Below, in pieces: positions 25,501 through 38,306 of a DNA stretch of 64,000 nucleotides (the first letter of the stretch is position 1; each line of letters begins with the position of its first letter). This DNA comes from Hyalella azteca. Its lineage: Eukaryota > Arthropoda > Malacostraca > Amphipoda > Hyalellidae. The position numbers and the translations under genes were made by a program. Below the pieces are notes generated by a model. It saw only the letters and a program-made list of their open reading frames with translations, was not told the origin of the DNA and did not search any database. The DNA lies in contig NW_025937263.1 of assembly GCF_000764305.2 (NCBI RefSeq), forward strand, positions 372,001 through 436,000, written 5' to 3'.

Positions 25501-28500
25501 TTCCTTTATATAGGATTTTTAAAATGCCATAATTAACTTTCCAGTTTAATAAATGAAACGGCAATAAAAATTCATTCGCGAACTGTTCGCGAACGCGACG
25601 GTAGAAGGGAGTAATTCTGCTCAGTTACAGCCTAAATTTCCCATGGGAATTCCACACCCCGACTCGATGCTATACTTGACAAGTCTGTGTAAAATATACA
25701 ACTCCCGACCAGAGCTTCGGAGTTAATTTTTTTTACAACCAATGCAATATAGAAACTTACAAACAAAACATATTAAGAGTTATGCCATTTTCATAAACTG
25801 TAAAAAAAAACATCTACAAAATCTGTCTTACAAAAATTACAGATTATTTTAACGCACATATAATTTTCACTTATAAAAATTGTGTCCTCGTGCATTGATT
25901 GGTGGAAGTACTTGCAGCACAGAACGAAGGTGGAAAATAAGATGACAGAATAAGAACTCAATTCAGTTAGTGACAGACGACAGAAGAAGATCGTTTGAAG
26001 TTGGTTCGAAGACACGTTTGCTTCTCTCGCGAGCTTCATTCAAACAATTCCAGCGACTAAATAATTGACTTCGCTCTGTTGCACGAACCAATATCCGAAT
26101 CAGATAGCGAAACAAACGAACTTCATCAGTCCGAAATGAAGACAGCTTTACTCCACTGATTGTCGGTGATTTTCAACTGCATCTTAAACTTCCATGTGCA
26201 GACAATTTAAACTGAAATATGGCCTAGAGATTCTTTGTATTATACTTATTCCTATGTTACTCAAAATAATACCAGCATGAAAGATTCGTGCGTTTAATCC
26301 ACATTTTCTAGTCGTGTGGAAGCACATTTATAGAACTGGGTAGACATATGTCTTTTCCAATGTTTCGATAGCATATGTGGAAGAGAGAAATACTGAAAAT
26401 GGTAGTAATTTTGAGTTGAGTGTGATAAATAAATATCCCAATTACACCAGATAATCTTATTTAATATGATTTACTTTTTATTAACCACTGGATTATCTCG
26501 GGCAGAGTTACTTGTTAAAATAGGAAAAATTACACGATAAACCTGACCAAGTACTTAAAACTTTTCCCTCTATTGTGTCGAAATGCAGCGTTGCCATTTA
26601 TATTGGTAGGATTTGCATCAAATTTCATCAATAACTCATAACATTTAGGGGGTAAGGTTTGAACTTCATCAATAATGTTTACCAAAACTACCCTACTTCC
26701 TGCCAATTACAATCGAGAAAGTTTGTGTACTCTGATCGTGACTTCAATATTATTTAGTTTCTTAACTTTCGAATTATCTGCGGAAATTTGACCATTTTCC
26801 TTTGTTTTTCATCAGCTAAACTAAAGGATGTATTAAAATATTTTATTAGCTCAAATGACGACACGACCCATTTTGAGCCCTTGGCTATCACAAGTTCAAT
26901 GGTTCCGATATTCGGAGAAGCAGAATAGGAACAATGAGCAGCTCACACAGTCAAGCTTTTTCTTTCATTCCACGAGTGCAGAAAGTGCAGATAAAGAAAC
27001 ACATGAATAAGGAGACAGTTCAACCTTGAATGGGCACTTAGCCATTCACAAACGGAATTAGATCTGGCAAGCATTCCCGCAGCCGCAAGGGCGGCGGATG
27101 GAAGCTAACAGCGGCCTATATGATGCATGGAACTTCAACTTTAGTTGGGAAAACAGCTCCACTCGCAGGCAGGAATATTTTGCCGTGCATTCTAGTTTTA
27201 GAAATGCGGCGGATGCGAATGAATGCCGGACTTGAGGTGTTCCGGTTTCGTGCGGCGGAATGAAGCAAAAGGAATAGGGAAAGCCTCGATGATGGAGAGC
27301 ATGGCGGCTGAGTTGCATCCAATGGGCCACTTGGACCTGTCTTAGAATCCTTCTGGCGCTGGGGAGAGGAGCCTTTACGGTCAGGCCCTTCCACGCAAGT
27401 CGAGATATTGCCCGTTAAGGAATGAACGTAACGAAATTAAGGGTATTCTCGGTTTGTCTAGAAATGTAAGTCTCGAAAAAAATGAGTGATGGACCAGATG
27501 ATAGGACGTTGTTGTGGTCGAGAGTATAAAGCATGCTGTCATAAACACGGCTCGTGGCTGCATATGGTGTCTTTTCAGCTAGCGTAAAGAAGGAACTTCT
27601 TAAATATGACTCGTTTATGGAGTCCAATTACGAATAAATGGCACACCACTAGTTCAGTGAACAGGTAGATGACGAGAAAGTATTTCGACTCATAAGTCGT
27701 AACTTGGACACGAGACGACACATGCAAAGGGCTGTATATGCAACTTGAATGCAAACTTTCATTCATTTCCATTTCTAAATTTGAATGTTTAGACAAAAAT
27801 GCATTATACAAAACAGTTTAAAAATTATGTAAAAATAAAATTAACATACATACACAAAACCAAAAAAAGCCCGACATAAAGAAATATTTTGAATGCCTCC
27901 TCGCAAGTTTGAATTGCAGTTCTCAGTGCCTGTCGTACTCAAACATAAATTTAGTCTTACTTTACAAATGGTCAAGGCAAATTGTCAGATGTTGGCTGCG
28001 TCCAATGCTGGGTAGAGTTCGATCTAATTCCTTGCTTTCTTTGTATCAGCGGCTACGATACGTAACATCTATCGGATGTGTGCTATTAACTTCATTCCAA
28101 AGATTAAACAGCGTGATTGTGGAGAAAAAAGTGAACACATTTCAGGTATAACTAAAATTCCTAGTAAATATTTTGGAATGAAAATCTGACACAAGCGATA
28201 ACACAACAGTTTGCGAACACATAAAAGCGTAGTTATATAGCCCTTCGCTGCTGACCGTGCCTCATGACGACTTACAGGGTTTTGTCTCACTGCAAATACT
28301 TGTGCCAATTACGCCGGAAACAGTAAAAAAAAACCTGGAGCACTACACCACAATCAGGCGCTAATTAGGCAAGGTTTCCAGATAATTATTCGCGAGACTG
28401 ATTAGCGCAGCGACGCAATTAGCACAGCACGCTCGCTTGCCACTTGAAGAAATCACATTAAGAATATCCTTACTGATCTCACTAAATCCAGCTCTGAAAT

Positions 28501-30330
28501 TAACAAATTAAAGTTTTCCACTGTGGACAATTATTCATGCTCAATGTAAGTTTTGTTTCAAGGTATTTGTTTTATAACCTCCGGAAAAAAACTTTCACCT
28601 TGCCATAACGATTAGGTACTTGTGGCAATCAAGATAAATTCCAATATTGCCGTACTATATATAATGACTTTATACAATCCTGCCCAAAATATGGGTTCTA
28701 TACACCCTTATTCTAAGTCCATAAGCAAATTGTGCAAAATAATAGAAGTAAAGAAATGCACACAAATTTCCAGATTCTTTTTTACAACAGGCTCTAAAAA
28801 TACTTAGAGCGACGAGATAATCTGATTTTTATAATCAAACTCTAAAAAAAGGAATTTAAATTAACGCAAACTGTTCTTCAAGGATAACGAAAAACCAGTT
28901 TTAGCGCCTTAGACATTTTGAAGCGATCTGTAGGTTTTGAGGCAATTAATAATTTCTCGAACTTGGTAATTCTTAGTAATGAGAAGCGAAAACATTGCAT
29001 TAATATAAAAAAATTTAGCAGCATGAGTCACTTGTTGCGACTCAACCCACGAACGAACTGCCCAAGTTACAAGTTGATAACTGATTAATTCCTATCGCCG
29101 TATGAGGCTTAACTACGCCAACACCAGCGTCTAATTAATAAGGCACGTCATTCGGATAGCCTCTTAATGTGACGTGACAATGTTTTCTTAGGAGTGGGCG
29201 GTACAAAGTTTCCCTCATTTTTGCAGTGATAAGCTCTCTGTTTTTCATAGTACATTGATGGCAAATGACACAACCACGACCAGTCCAGGCAGCTTCACAA
29301 GTTTCACTTGTCAGGGGGCAATGTTTCAATGAAAATACTTTTAAAAATAAAAACGCAGTAGCTAGTGAGCTAACTTCACAGTTGTTTCATATTAATCAAG
29401 TGTCTATAAGGAAGGATAATGGAATTAGAGGCTACTCTAATTATCACGTCGCTGAACACCACTTTAATACCGAATACGATGTGAGCCCATATGCGATATG
29501 AAGATATGCCGATTTCCCCCGCTACAGGAGGAAGTTCTTGCTTCAACAATTCCAATGTTCAGACCTAACATTTGTCGTGACCCGAGCAGTGTAAGGGTAG
29601 CTTCAATTACACCTGCAACATCCTACGCAATATGAAAATCTCGCGTTTCAACCGAAGTTCGGGCGCAAGCATGCGCCCCGATGTTTGATGTCGGCGCTCG
29701 CTGTGGGAAGGCTGCCGCTGTCTCAGGTTACCTTTAATCAGCGCGCTATTGATTGGTCCTACCTTGCTTGCAGGGTATCAACGGTTTGTTCCCGTTCTAC
29801 AGGGATAATCGCTTGTCCCATATCCGTCAGTGTTATTAGCTATACTCGAGATGTACAGTATAGCAAAACCGTAAAAACTGACCGCCACTTAAAATAAATC
29901 ATTTGAGAGTCCCATAAAGAAACGGTGTTATAGGAATCGCTAAACACTATGTATATGCGAACTAATTATCTCTAAGACGAACTAATCAACTGCGTCAATA
30001 TATACAGGGTTGACTTATCTTACTACGTTCTCTCGACGTTGCTTGTAATTTATTTCCATTTTTGCTGTCATTCCTCCTCTGTCACAGGAATCATTTCTGG
30101 AGAAGCCTCTTTGATTTTTTGCAAAGGAAGCTCATCTTCCACAGCCCACGTACCGAATACTCAAAAAATTCTCGCAATGCTCTACAGAATCAAGCCAATC
30201 TCCGTGCACGTAACCCTTCGTCGACGGATACATTAACCGTTGTAAGAAAAAACACGCAAGCCTTATTCTTGCGGACACTAACAATTTTACTTGAAATTAA
30301 TTCATCACATGAAATTAGTTTATAGCCATT
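22563..30330. other. Unassigned, probably intronic or intergenic
   Basis: AT-rich, no recognised gene or element. Modestly GC-rich patches at 27060-27400 and 29630-29820 lack a convincing frame. Confidence 0.4.
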
Positions 30331-30454
30331 TTAGTTAAGAATTTGCGGCAGTTGGAATGCGGAAGTAAGATGTACGTCACTAGAGTATTGTGCGGTGTGA
30401 ATAACGAGAGGAGGTGCGTATGGCATTAGTTCCTGGTGTGTATTATTAAATTAG
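30331..30454. repeat. Dispersed repeat family R1, copy 2
   Basis: Diverged partner of 3362-3490 in the same orientation, with weaker similarity to about 30560. No TIRs or coding sequence seen. Confidence 0.5.
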
Positions 30455-31135
30455 GATAGATTTAATTACTTTTCGTATGTTTTCTTTCATTTATATATTC
30501 ATTTCCTTCATTTACACCGAGTCTTAATTAAGTTTAATTAATGTTAGTTTTTTCGTAAGAAAGCCTAGGGACTCGAGTCTCCCAATCTGGTTGTGAAAAG
30601 AAGAAGCCAAACTTAGGAATATGTACTGTTCAGCAGGTGAATTTCAGTTCGGAACAGCACGTGGATTATTCATACTGTCGGAAGAATGCACGCAATGAAG
30701 TGATATTAATTAGAGACTATCAGTGACCAGGGCCTATACTTTCAAATAAAGATAAGAGATCGTAAGTTCATCAGCCAATAATTGACGGCCTTTCAAGCAA
30801 AATCCACCAATCATAGACAATAAAATAGATCGTAGGTACTTACGTTCACTTAGCGAGTTTTGAAAGTATGGCCCAAGAATCATATACGATTTTGTAGACC
30901 AATTGGGAGTGTCCTAGCAAACCAAACACCATATACGAATACTAACGAGTCTTTGGTAACGAGAGTTACCAGTAACAGACATATATTATTAAACGCTAAC
31001 GAGGACGTAACAATTATAAACTAAGACAATAAGCTTAAAGCCTTTAGATGAACTTGTGACATCTGCATGAATTTTGAAGAATAAAATCTCATTTAAGTCC
31101 GGCAATACATCAGTGGAACGTGACGTGACTGTTCT

Positions 31136-31483
31136 GCGTGGCGAGCCGATTCAAGTGTCGCCACAAATTACAATCCCGCCACATCGAGGGCCTGCGTGGC
31201 GAGCTGCTTCAAGCGCCGCCACAAATTGCAATCCCGCCACATCGAGGGCCTGCGTGGCGAGCTGCTTCAAGCGCCGCCACAAATTGCAATCCCGCCACAT
31301 CGAGGGCCTGCGTGGCGAGCCGATTCAAGCGCCGCCACAAATTGCAATCCCGCCACATCGAGGGCCTGCGTGGCGAGCTGCTTCAAGCGCCGCCACAAAT
31401 TGCAATCCCGCCACATCGAGGGCCTGCATGGCGAGCTGCTTCAAGCGCCGCCACAAATTGCAATCACGCCACAGCGCGGGCAG
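31136..31483. repeat. 58-bp GC-rich minisatellite
   Basis: Six copies of a 58-bp unit beginning GCGTGGCGAGCTGCTTCAAG and containing GCCGCCACAAATTGCAATCC. Much more GC-rich than the flanks. All three plus-strand frames are open through the array because the period is not divisible by 3. Confidence 0.92.
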
Positions 31484-31879
31484 AGGAGGCAGAGTCTCAT
31501 CATCCTGTCAGCCTTCAATTTGGTGTCAACCGAGTAATTCAAACAGAAATAACATTATGAATAGAAAACAATATTATTAACTCACATACAATGCATTATG
31601 CAGGTCAGTTTGTTTTAAGCGTAAATCTAAAAATATTTTTACTGAAACTTTCAATGGATATTCGATACCCACCATCTGGTCAATCGTTACGGAAACTTTC
31701 AACCGATATTCGTGCTTCATAAAAACTAGCTATAATCCTTATTAGAGACATCAAAATTATTCGCGCAATACTTTAAAAAAATTTCATTTAGCAAAATTCA
31801 CACGCACCAATGCAATGATTCCTCATTGACGTTAAAGCGACGTCACAGGCAAAATATTTGCGCTTTGGAATTAACGATG

Positions 31880-32160
31880 TGTCACGTGTAAAATTGTTGC
31901 GCCTGAAAAGGAATGAGGTGCAACAGTTGAAATATTTGCGTCCTGATATAAATGAGGCACAACAGACGAAGTAAAATATTTACACCGAGATATCAATGAA
32001 GTGCCACAGGTAAAATATTTACTCCTAGATATCAATGAGGCACCATAGACAAAGTAAAATTTTTTCACCTATATATCAATGAAGTGCCACAGGTAAAATA
32101 TTCGCGTTGATATAGACGAGGCACCAGGAGCAAAATATTTGCGGCTCGATGTTGAGAAAG
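31880..32160. repeat. Degenerate ~50-bp tandem repeat
   Basis: Five to six degenerate units with the theme ATATCAATGARGTGCCACAG followed by GTAAAATATTTRC. Some units carry an extra AGACAAAGTAA block. About 400 bp from the 58-bp array. Confidence 0.7.
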
Positions 32161-35100
32161 TGGAAAAAATTATTATCACTTTAATATCACCAGTGCGCCA
32201 CAAATGAAATATTTGCCCTGAAAATTGTCCCGGAACATCGCTATAATGAGACTCAGTGCGGCTTTGGGGCGAGATTGAAATGCGTGCGAACTAAAAGATA
32301 ACTGCAGAATTTTCAGAAATTCTCGCATTAATATAGAAGGAAAAAGTAATTGCTTATTCATTGCAAGGAATGTTTGCAAGCGTTTGCATTAAAATCATTA
32401 TATACGAGTTAGAACCCTATGGGTTGGCTGCGATGTAAAAATCCCTCGGCGTGGGTTGGCATCGTAGTCAATAGATGTGCTCAAGTACAGCCTCCAGTTA
32501 TTTAATAAAATATTTACCACCAATCATATCAAACAAGGCCATATGAATTTCAATCAAATGCACATAAATTACAATTTACTTGAACATTAAAAAACAAAAC
32601 AAAAAATCCTGGAGTCTTATGTTCGAAAGCTTGATTGCGTGGACATCGCCTGCAACAACGTGGAAGTTACAATATAATTCGATAAATATTTCGATGATTA
32701 ATTAAAATGATCCTGAAATTATTTGCATTACTGGCTTGATAAGCAAGCCTTCAATTTGTATAATTGCAACAGTCCTTCTATCTTGTGTCGAAATAAAGTA
32801 CGGTTGTGAAAGTATACGTAAACAAAGCCCAATATATTAATGACGCACTAATGCCATCTGCCTAAAGCAATTAAAAATACACCTTGAATCTGAATCCAAA
32901 CCTGTCAGCGGCTGACTTCAAACATGCATTTGCGAGCAGACCATCATTCAAAACATTTAACAAATTCTCAATTTATTGACAAGGTTCGTTGAACCATCCT
33001 AAACGTTCAAACGAAGAAGCGCCTTTGCTTTTCAGCAAGGGACCGCGGTGCATTGGGCATAAAGCTCCCAGCTTTTGCTGCACCACAGATTGATTAAGCC
33101 ACAGAAATTGGACCGCCTGCAGCCTTTGCGATCAAATTCAGTCTACTCGTTGGTCAAGAGCTCGCCACATTTTTTTTATTTTTTTTTTTCTTTATTCAGA
33201 GGAGCACAGAAAGATATACATGGAGACCATCGAAAATTTAAAGAAAAGAAAAAACAAAATGCTTCCTTGTGAATGCCTATATATAAGCTAAAAAGCTTCA
33301 CAGGCGACATAGGCGATATTACTCTCAATAGAACAATAACATTGAATGATACTGAGACAAGTCAATAGGGAACAGAATGTGCCGAAAGTACAAACATCCT
33401 TATAAACTAACCTTTAATAAAACTGATATGAGAGTAAGCAGCTTGGCGAGTAAAATGAATATAACAAAGGCAATAACAACCTATACCTAAAAGACAGATA
33501 CAACTAAGACGAAAAATCAAAACAATGTTGAATTACACCATAATATTTATCAAAGATCTCATTAAGAAAGTCAATAATAAAATCTTTCATGATAATCGAA
33601 CTCAAATTAATACTGGGTAAGAATAAAATCGCGGAATTTAGTCTTCAAAATAAAACATAGAATGGGCAGTGACACGGTCAAATAATATTGTAGAAATCGA
33701 TGTACGATCGAACACGACTATAAGATGAGGTAAGGCCAGAATAAAAGTTTGTTCATTATCAAAACCGTCAACAATCAGTGCAAATACTCGAACGATAAAC
33801 AATAATAAAAGTACGCTCAGAGCTGTCGTTCTCCGAAAGTAACTGCGTACTGAGGAGGATGCTGATATTAGAACGAGCGTCATTTATAGCTTGAAGGATA
33901 AATTAATTCGCAGACCAAGCTTGATTTTAGCAGCATTTCAAAAATAGAATCGGGGGGTAGAGTGGTGCATGCGCGTTTTAGATACATATTAACGGAAAAT
34001 ATTGAATAAACTTTTGTGGATAGTAATGGCACACAATTCATTGCCCTCGACTAGAGGTTTTGTACCCTTCAAGAAATGAAATAATTGGGGTACGTGTCCC
34101 ACTCTACTCCACATATCCCTTTATATCAGTAGCAAGAAGCATAAATTAAAATTTAATAACAATATTGAGCTCCCGGAATTCGAGGCTGGTGACCAGCTTT
34201 GGAGTTGGTCAGGTCCGGAGTGGCATTCCTGATAGCACTTTGTTAAGTCGGATCCAAATAGATTCCTTATGTTAAGATACGGCAAGTTAATCCTTCAAAT
34301 TCTACTTAATGATCGCCAAACTAAACTCTAGACAGTCCTATCATCGGCCGACGACAGCACCATTTTTGGGTCAGTAAAGATTTTCCTTCAAAAGTAATAT
34401 AGAACACTACAGCCTACAGTTATAGAAAAAAAAACATTTTTCTAAAATCCGAAACGCGGTCACGAAACCTGTCAAAATCGATGTACATTTTATTATGTTA
34501 TCCGTAAATTGGAATTTGCCGGAACCAGAGCCAGTCTTGCAGGATTCCCATAGAGCTTTAGAATGTTTTTTTTTTTTCTGTGTAGGAGAAATCGTAAAGC
34601 AAGCGTCCGTCCTACGTTCTTTTAAGGCCCGGGAGATGTAACTTTGTTTAGGATGAAATGATGGAAATCTCTTTCATAGAATTTCAATCTGTCGAATTAT
34701 CAAGAATACTGAAAAATTTCTACGTTACAAATATTTTATTGTTTAACAAAAAGCTATTATCATTTTTTGATATTATACATGATTAAAGAAAATTTCTTCT
34801 ATAATTTTATTGTTTTGAGTTCTTTAATCTGCGTGAATTCGGAAAATCTCGTTAACCAAGCACGATAGGTACTCTATTAAACATAATATATTATTTCTTT
34901 AAAAAATACTCATTTCTCTATGCGTTCAAAAACATGTAAATATTTGAGAGCAAAATCAGGATGCAGTATCAGTGTGCGGCGGGTGTTATTTTTCATGGGT
35001 AAAGTGAAGCCTGGAGCTCGTCCCTGAGCGCACACAAAATCTACATCGACAGGCGGGCAACAGGCGTGAGAATTTGAATATGAGATGCATGCAAGATGGG

Positions 35101-35300
35101 CATGGAGGCTGCCTGCAATTTTTCCAGCCATAATAAATAAACGAGCAAGTCTCGTGCGGTGACACGAACTCAGGACAAGGCTTTAAAGTCAAGATAGCCA
35201 GCCGAAAATTGAATGTTTGACAGGGACTTTGGAAAAATGAAAATTCAAGGCTTTTTTGGAACATAGGATCGCGTCACATGTAATAAATCGAAAATAATAC
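32161..35300. other. Unassigned
   Basis: No gene or element recognised. A T-rich run at about 33171-33198 followed by AGGAGCACAG could be an acceptor or the inverted poly(A) tail of an old retro-insertion. Confidence 0.35.
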
Positions 35301-35445
35301 AACTCAGCACTCACTGCAGTGAATGACAGAGAGCGCATTTTCTCGTTGACGAAAACGTGAAGTCACGGACGGACAGACAGACATACAGACGGACATGACC
35401 AGCACAATAGCGTTTGTTTCCATAAATGAGTTAATGTGCTAAAAA
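35301..35445. repeat. Dispersed repeat family R2, copy 1
   Basis: Shares about 140 bp with 35983-36125: AACTCAG-ACTCACTGCAGT, then GACAGAGAGCGCATTTT, a GACGGACAGACAGAC run, and GCACAATAG...CCATAAATGA. The ends hold an inverted AGCGCATTTT/AAAATGCGCT pair best seen in the other copies. Confidence 0.65.
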
Positions 35446-35703
35446 CGACTATGGAAAAAATAAGTAAGGGTTCAACCAAATTTCAATTTGTTGCACTGTT
35501 ATTACCTGAACGTATTGCGTAAAAAATTTAGTCGTTTTTGTCGCACAGATGTGAAGAAATACCCAGCATGCAAAAAAGCAGGGGGCGCCAATGACACAGA
35601 CGCACCTGCTGGCCCTAAAGCTCGGAACTGCGGCCGCTGATTTCGACCGACAACCCAGAACGCGTTCAGAATGTCGATACAAAATACCGAGGTCCCCATA
35701 ACC

Positions 35704-35736
35704 TATGGTTGAACTATATATACTAGTTCAACCATG
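35704..35736. mobile_element. 33-bp fused-terminus derivative of the P-like MITE
   Basis: 12-bp arms ATGGTTGAACTA (35705-35716) and TAGTTCAACCAT (35724-35735) are separated by 7 bp. These are the left and right ends of the 51.5-kb element with nothing between. Perfect 8-bp direct repeats CCATAACC flank it at 35696-35703 and 35737-35744, showing that it arose from a genuine insertion. Confidence 0.75.
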
Positions 35737-35982
35737 CCATAACCGGTATACATGAAACAGTTTACAGCTTGAAAGAAACGTGTTACGTTTAATGCTTGAA
35801 GGTAAAAAAATTTTAAATGTTAGTCTTGCACTCAACTATAATGTCAGCGGCGAAGTTTGAGTGTAATAAAGGAAACTAAATTTAAAAACTTCAAACTAAT
35901 AATAGACTTCTATATCTTTGTTGACAGGTCGGTGGCTTCTATGAAGATAAAGACAGAATTCTCGCCGAAATTTGAAAAAATC

Positions 35983-36125
35983 TAACTCAGTACTCACTGC
36001 AGTAAGTGACAGAGAGCGCATTTTTTCGTCGACGAAAACGTGAAGTCACAGACGGACAGACAGACGGACGGACATGGCGAGCACAATAGTGCATTTTTTC
36101 CATAAATGATAACATGCGCTAAACA
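35983..36125. repeat. Dispersed repeat family R2, copy 2
   Basis: Same orientation as copy 1 and 682 bp away; the P-like 33-bp insert lies between them. Contains GACGGACAGACAGACGGACG and ends near CATGCGCTAAAC. Confidence 0.65.
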
Positions 36126-37876
36126 AATCGCAATAAATGGGCATAAGAGAGACGCCAGTTGAACGTTTAAAACTTATTTATCCAAACAAAACCTGACAAG
36201 TTCATGCATTAGGTTGCCTTCATGTGCCACGTCAACTACACGGAGCGGGTCGACGCTCCAAGTTTATCAGCAGCGAGCAACTTCTCGAGAAACAAACTAG
36301 AAGAATTATTCATACAAGACCAAATTTGACTTTGAGTGTGTCAACAAGTTGTACAATTTTGGTTGTTTATAGACACAAGGAATGGTGAATCTGTAGTGCT
36401 TTCATGGAATTAAGTTAATATTAAAATTTATCTTAAGATGAACGGACTAATTTCCATTGTGGTACAATAAACGAGAAAAGTAACAAATCCGAAGTACTGA
36501 GCGAATCAGAAAGATAATAGAAACTAAATAAAATTAATTGAGTAATTTTATAATTGGGTTCATAGAAATTTTCGTGTAATATATTTGAGTGGTTTTAAAT
36601 TCTATGTGTGCTAAGTGTTTCAATTAAGAAACTAATACATGTCAAATGCTAACAAATGACACGATAAAAAAGTTGACAGATGTCGTATAATTTGTTCGCA
36701 TCGAAGACTCATTATTGAGGAATTTATTTGCTCGCAGGCACTCTTACATTTGTCGCCCACTCTAATGATACGAAGCATTACGAGATGCAGAGTTACATCG
36801 CACGGTCGTTATGTGTTATGCGTAATACAAGCCCAAAATTATTGATACTAATGTAAAATTATAAAACAATTTGAATTGTAATCACGAAATCGCAAACAAA
36901 CTTTGTCTCGGAAAGCAATCTTAAACCTTTGTCACAGAACCAAGACTGAGAATATTCAACACAACAGTGCCCTGATAACATGCACCTCGCAGGTTAGTCC
37001 CAGGTCATAAACCTGTTCTCGTGTCACGAACGAGCTTCGAAATATCGTGCACTACACTGCAGATTGCATCTAGACCGGTAATCTCATTTAAGAGCCTTTA
37101 ACTCTTGCCACTAATATCCGGTACATCCCAAGCCCACCCAACGCAATGTCCTCGAAAACCAGCAGCTGTGAATCTCCGGATCAGCTTATCTGCTGCCGCT
37201 TCCGAGCTCCACGGAATTTAAAAAGGGTTCCTCGGAGGTAAACGAAGATTAACTCCAGGGCATGAGTGATGGCCGCTCTGTTCGTCCCCTTCAAATAGAA
37301 CACGAGTGGTTGCACAAAATCAAGAGGGCATCGCAATGGCAAGCTATACTCAACGTTGCTGAGAATTAAAATCGCTTTGCGTGTATGACTAAAAAAAGTA
37401 ACAATCAGCACCCAAGGATGCCTGAGTTTTGAGGGATATTGCAAATAAATATGAACGGAGTGAGATGAAAGAAATAATTGAGGTACAGTTGTGTTGTGGT
37501 ACGATGACCTTTTCAAAAGCTCATAGGCCCTTTCATTTCACATAGTCGTGATGAGTGCAATGGCTTTGCACACCTAGAACAATTCAGTAAGAAACGACGC
37601 AAAAAATATGCATAATTAAATCATTTTTCGCCACAATGGCAATCAAGTGTAAGTAAATAATGGTGGCATTCTATGAGATTAATATTAACTGAAGCAAGCA
37701 CGCTGCTATTGTCCGGCCCAACGCTAAGGCGGTGCTTCTAACAAGCACCTTTTGTATCTTTTCAGTATGTGAATTAATTAATTTATGCTTAATTTAGCTC
37801 GAAAACATTTTTTTCGGGTCAGGTGACCTATGATGCAAGCTCAAGTTATCAATCACGCTCCTTCACATTTGAAAAA

Positions 37877-38306
37877 CAGCTTTAAATCAGGCAATCCCTT
37901 AAGAAATTACCGAGACATCAGCATGGATACGAGAGCAGCTTTAAATCGGACATTCCCGCAAGAAAGTGTCAAGACATCAGCATGGATACGTGAGCATTCG
38001 TGAGTAGTTTTAACCCTCTACCGCCTGACATGAGTAACCGGAACAATACTGTGACAAGCCTCCTTCCCAAAAAAGATAAATTCTAGTGAGCGCAAAATGA
38101 CTTGCACTGATGGTTGCTGCCACGCACGACAACTTCAAAATGTTCTCTGTTGCGTACAAACGTCCTCAGGTTGCTACACTAATAGTTAACGTATTATTCA
38201 AGTTGAAAATTATGTTCTCGGAGATCGAGTGACTAACGGCGTTAGAGGGATAAATTAGGCACTCCCGCAAGAATGTGCTACGACATCAGCATGGATGAGA
38301 GCATCT
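37877..38306. repeat. 60-bp tandem array interrupted by a MITE
   Basis: Units at about 37877-37936, 37937-37995 and 38246-38306 share GACATCAGCATGGATA and TAAATYRGRCA-TCCC. The third is separated by the TTAA element at 38014-38249, so the insertion postdates the duplication. Confidence 0.7.
38014..38249. mobile_element. piggyBac-like MITE, copy A
   Basis: 236 bp, starting CCCTCTACCGCCTGACATGA after TTAA (38010-38013) and ending in the inverse (GTTAGAGGG) followed by ATAA. TIRs are about 13 bp. CCC termini and a TTAA target fit piggyBac-type elements. It interrupts a 60-bp tandem array. Confidence 0.65.

Noticed and set aside
27060..27400. GC-rich patch with overlapping minus frames
   Set aside because: No consistent third-position bias, no splice signals and no recognisable motif in any frame.
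31074..31580. Three overlapping plus-strand frames of 113-168 codons
   Set aside because: Produced by the 58-bp array, which has no stops in any frame; not a gene.
33165..33300. Acceptor-like T-rich tract before AGGAGCACAG
   Set aside because: The following sequence has no good donor or coding character; an old retro-insertion tail is as likely.
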